DNA of 64,000 nucleotides from Oikopleura dioica (Eukaryota; Chordata; Appendicularia; Copelata; Oikopleuridae): contig OU015569.1 of the NCBI GenBank assembly GCA_907165135.1, positions 2,790,001 to 2,854,000 on the forward strand, read 5' to 3'. Both the position numbers and the translations under genes were made by a program. Shown one piece after another: positions 60,874 to 64,000 of this stretch. The notes beneath the pieces were generated by a model, which was not told the origin of the DNA, searched no databases, and saw only the letters and a list, made by a program, of their open reading frames with translations. Every line of letters begins with the position of its first letter. Positions within the stretch are counted from its first letter, which is position 1.

Positions 60874-63123
60874 CGTGCGCCCCAATCTAAATAGAATTTG
60901 AATGTTACTTTTTGTTTACCACCCAAACGAGAGCGTCTTTTTGTGTAGAAATGAAGAAATGCTTTAATTGCGTTTCGCTCAAGTGACAGATGTCAGCAGT
61001 TTCAAATTTAAATTCGCAGCGCTTCAAAAAGTAATTTCTCTGAATCGCTACTGGAAATTCTTTTTGCCGGATTCACTTTCTTTGCTCTTGGTCTTTTTGT
61101 GGCTTCGCTTCGTTGAAAAGTCGAATGGCACTGCTTCCCTGAGAATCAAGAATGACATCGATAAAAAACTGCTCGTATCTGTATTGCTTACCGCTGCTCC
61201 TGCAGATGAGATATTTCCGTTTCTTCTAGTAAATCTAGTGCTTTCGTCGAGTCACAATTTCTGTTGCAAAAACAACTTCATTTCAAATGATAATTCTGAC
61301 TTTCCGTACATCTCATTCAACTTCGACCAGATTTTGTCAGCAGTAACTGGCCTCCCCTTAGCAAAATATCAGCTTACGAAATATTTGACGCAATAGAGCT
61401 CGAATGAATAATTACTGTTCCGATTTTGAGTTTCTCCATAATCGCAATCATTTGGAAATTCTTGGAGAGACCAACGGGTTTGTGTCCCCGCAACGCTTGA
61501 AACAGCGAAACCTCGGTTTCTTTGGATTTAATTATTTCAATGAACGAAAGTTTAACTAATTTAACAGCCATTTAGTGAGTTCATAATTTTTCCTGCCTCC
61601 CATGAGTTAGCCAGCGTCATTTTCCTCAGCGCCCGTTTATTTTAAGATAGCAAAATAATGAATTAAAATTATTGCTTTACTGAGTGTTTCTTCGTCACCT
61701 TTTGACGAGCAGGGGAAACGCTACTGCGAAAGAGACAGTACTCCCTACTGTCTTGTTAGCTATGCTAGAGATGCCAAAAGAATGCGCCTGCAATATTATT
61801 CCGCGATCACAATAATCCGTTGTGCATGCCAATAATTAAAACTGACGAGGAGTGATCCAATTGACAAATTGAAAGGATTTTCATTCTTTTTACGAATTTC
61901 TTTTTAATAATAGGAAAGAATGTGCAATAGTTGGGCGAAGCGATAGTTTGATGAGAGTCGCCTCAACGCAGTTTTTTTTTTGAGTTTTGAAATGAAAAGC
62001 AAATGGAATTATAGGGTCACAGAATAAGCTACTCTATTTAGTTTTTAATTTAATTTTTGAATTCATTTAACACTTGAATTGCTCGGGAAATCTCACGAGC
62101 GCCTACCAGACAGATGCTCCTATTTTAAGAGAGATTAAAGTTATTGAAAGTGTAAGGCCACGGAGATAGATTTTATAAAGCACTGCCAGCATTGGCATCT
62201 TGCTACGAACCGCAGAAATTTTCGTATTGAAAATATTATTTATATGGCAAAGAATATGATGATCTTAAGATAGACTTTGGAATGCAAGAGCGAGGAATAT
62301 GAAAATTTGTCTAAACGTGGTTTTGATTTGAAAATTGAAATTGAAATAAATTCAGCTAGAAAGACTCGAACGCCCCAATTCTATGTCTCTATCGACGCTC
62401 TTACTGCTACTGTAATAACTCTAGAATTTTTCAAAATACTCAAAGTCGAATTTCATTCGCGAATGTAAATTTAAGACGACCGTAAACTGATCAGCTCAAA
62501 TTTAAAATTAGAAATAAAGAATCTCCTAATTTAGTATTTTTCATTCTTTGTTCGTTTTGAAAGTTGATAGGTAAAAACGTAAAAGAAGAATAATCACAAT
62601 TGTTGGATTAACTCAATTCCAGGTTTTGGGGGTTTCTAGTTTTGTGTAGTTTTTTTTTTGAAAGGTTGAACTTCTTGATTTTGGTGTTTTTCTTTGAGTT
62701 GGGAAGAAACTTTTTACAGAATTTATCGAATATATAAAGTGATGGAAAAGAGCTTGAGAGGGAAATATAGAAGGAATAAGAAAATAAAAGGATAGTCTGA
62801 GGTCATTGAAGCAGGTCATGAAATCATCGAGATTGAAAGGTTCAAAGTTTTAATCGGTCGAAAGTTTCGTTTAAAGCTTGAGTTCGATAGAGATTGAGGG
62901 CGTCAAGTGGTTGAGATAGGAATTTTCACAGAGAAGCAGGATTTGTCTTTTTTAAAGTTGTTTTTTTCGTAAGTAAGGGGAACGGCAGGGCAACTCTTCG
63001 TAGACCTTTCGTTTCGTTAAGTTGGATAGTAGAAATCTGGTAGATTGGATTTAGCTGCGTAGAATTAGTAGTAGTGACGAGCTTTCGTTTCTGAAATTGA
63101 TTGCGAGAAGAAAACCAGGGAAA
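60874..63123. other. Intergenic region between the acyl-CoA dehydrogenase and MAGUK genes
   Basis: No supportable gene. A 142-codon plus-strand frame (60968-61396) has no ATG and no family likeness. The rest is AT-rich with short frames only, and probably holds the acyl-CoA dehydrogenase promoter and the MAGUK 3' untranslated region. Confidence 0.45.
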
Positions 63124-64000
63124 TCAGGGAATAACTTCGCCACTGGGCAGCCAAGGCTCGCTCCCTCCGTGGAGCTTGATCACGTGAAGAACGGCCTGAA
63201 AAAGGGATCATAAACGAATCGAAGCGGGAAAAGGGATCTTACGTCCTCAATCTCCTCGATGGTGTCACCCGTCACTGAAGCGGTGAAGCAATCGGCGAAT
63301 TCGGCTGAGACCCGCTCGCCTTGCTGGATGATTTTGATACATGTGTCCTGTGTTAGTCTTTTATTCAGCTCTCTGAAGGACAAGGTCAGCCTAGAGAAAA
63401 GAAAAATGCGTGCTTACTGTAGCCATGCTATCTTCTCGTCCAGGACGTTCATGCCCCGGCGGTAGGCGAGTTTTGGCTTGATGTAAATTGCGATTGGGTA
63501 CATGCTCTTTTTCTGCAGCTCTGGAATGGCGTCTCCCCGGACGTCGAGAACGCAGTGAAGCCCTTTGCTCGAAACCGCCTTCACGGAATTGATTGAAGTC
63601 CTTAAAATACGATAATAAAAACATCGCTTATTATATAACCTAAAATCGAGTAGTTCTATAGAATGAAAAAGACGCATGAGGTGCGGATTCCTTTTTATTT
63701 TTTATTTGAGCGGGTCCTCGACTTTAAGACTACAAATGCTGTTATAAAAATAGAAGTTTGACCTTGACGAACATACCCGTAGAGGTTATCGTTGTGGATT
63801 CCGACTTCGAAAAAGAGCCCTAAATCTTTCTGGCGCTTCATTTCCTCCTTTCCGATAAAGTAGTAGCTTCCCACCGCGCCGTTAACCTCGTTCGCTCGTG
63901 GTGCTCTCGTAGTGTCTAAAAAGACGAAATAGACAACTTCAAAGGTGATTAGATTATTGTCTTCCCATACGATAAGAACGATAGTTCTTCTTTACTTCTT
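63124..64000 (-). CDS. DLG-like MAGUK, guanylate-kinase domain (5' part outside window)
   Basis: C-terminal catalytically inactive guanylate-kinase-like domain of a membrane-associated scaffold that organises cell junctions and synapses. Exons seen: 63971-64000 (ends NYRSYH), about 63777-63915 ([32 protein letters not shown]), about 63416-63602 ([30 protein letters not shown]), a [20 protein letters not shown] exon, and a last exon ending [12 protein letters not shown]. The HTTR, NLYGTS and [15 protein letters not shown] motifs match DLG family GK domains. The 55-nt intron 63916-63970 is GT-AG. PDZ, SH3 and L27 regions would lie beyond 64000. DLG is favoured over MPP or ZO, but this is by eye. 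Confidence 0.85.

Noticed and set aside
60968-61396. 142-codon open frame on the plus strand
   Set aside because: It begins at TTG, contains no in-frame ATG, and shows no recognisable motif.

Overview
The window looks like nuclear DNA from a compact chordate genome, most probably an appendicularian tunicate (Oikopleura-like). I infer this from three things. The genes are ordinary animal genes (PLK4, RASA1, SETD2, Rab35, MAGUK). Most introns are only about 41-60 nt. Alongside GT-AG introns there are convincing GC-AG introns and one likely GA-AG intron, and several neighbouring genes on the same strand are closely spaced. Species assignment is inference.

Layout. Bases 1-5.4 kb (+ strand) hold the 3' part of an ANGEL-type nuclease, a mitochondrial glutaredoxin 5, pyruvate dehydrogenase E1-beta and a SMYD-family SET methyltransferase. 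Bases 5.4-25.1 kb form a gene-poor island with one CDC42 effector (BORG/CRIB) gene, one tRNA-Glu and many foldback elements. Bases 25.1-35.3 kb (- strand) hold SETD2, the dienoyl-CoA isomerase ECH1 and the centriole kinase PLK4, which has a tRNA-Ser gene inside one intron. Bases 36.8-41.0 kb (-) hold a CHTOP-like mRNA-export protein, an OCIAD-like protein and a 14-3-3. Bases 41.4-46.5 kb (-) hold the complete p120 RasGAP (RASA1). Bases 46.7-54.2 kb (-) hold prefoldin 4, ELOF1, Rab35, NOSIP and the clamp-loader subunit CTF18. Bases 54.4-60.9 kb (-) hold an unrecognised protein, a TPR ribosomal-protein chaperone and an AidB/ACDH-11-type acyl-CoA dehydrogenase. The GK domain of a DLG-like MAGUK runs off the right end.

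The most striking feature is a pair of 849-bp terminal-inverted-repeat elements that differ at only two positions I could find. They lie inside the coding sequences of two adjacent genes, CTF18 and the unrecognised gene. Each is flanked by an 8-bp target duplication of the form GTCAKAAC. The duplication supplies a GT donor and the element's terminal CTAG supplies the acceptor, so each insertion can be removed as an 857-nt GT-AG intron that exactly restores the interrupted reading frame. The same logic works on either strand. These are therefore introners: transposons that create new introns as they insert. A third, older TIR insertion interrupts the TPR chaperone gene in a similar way but without a GT-AG solution.
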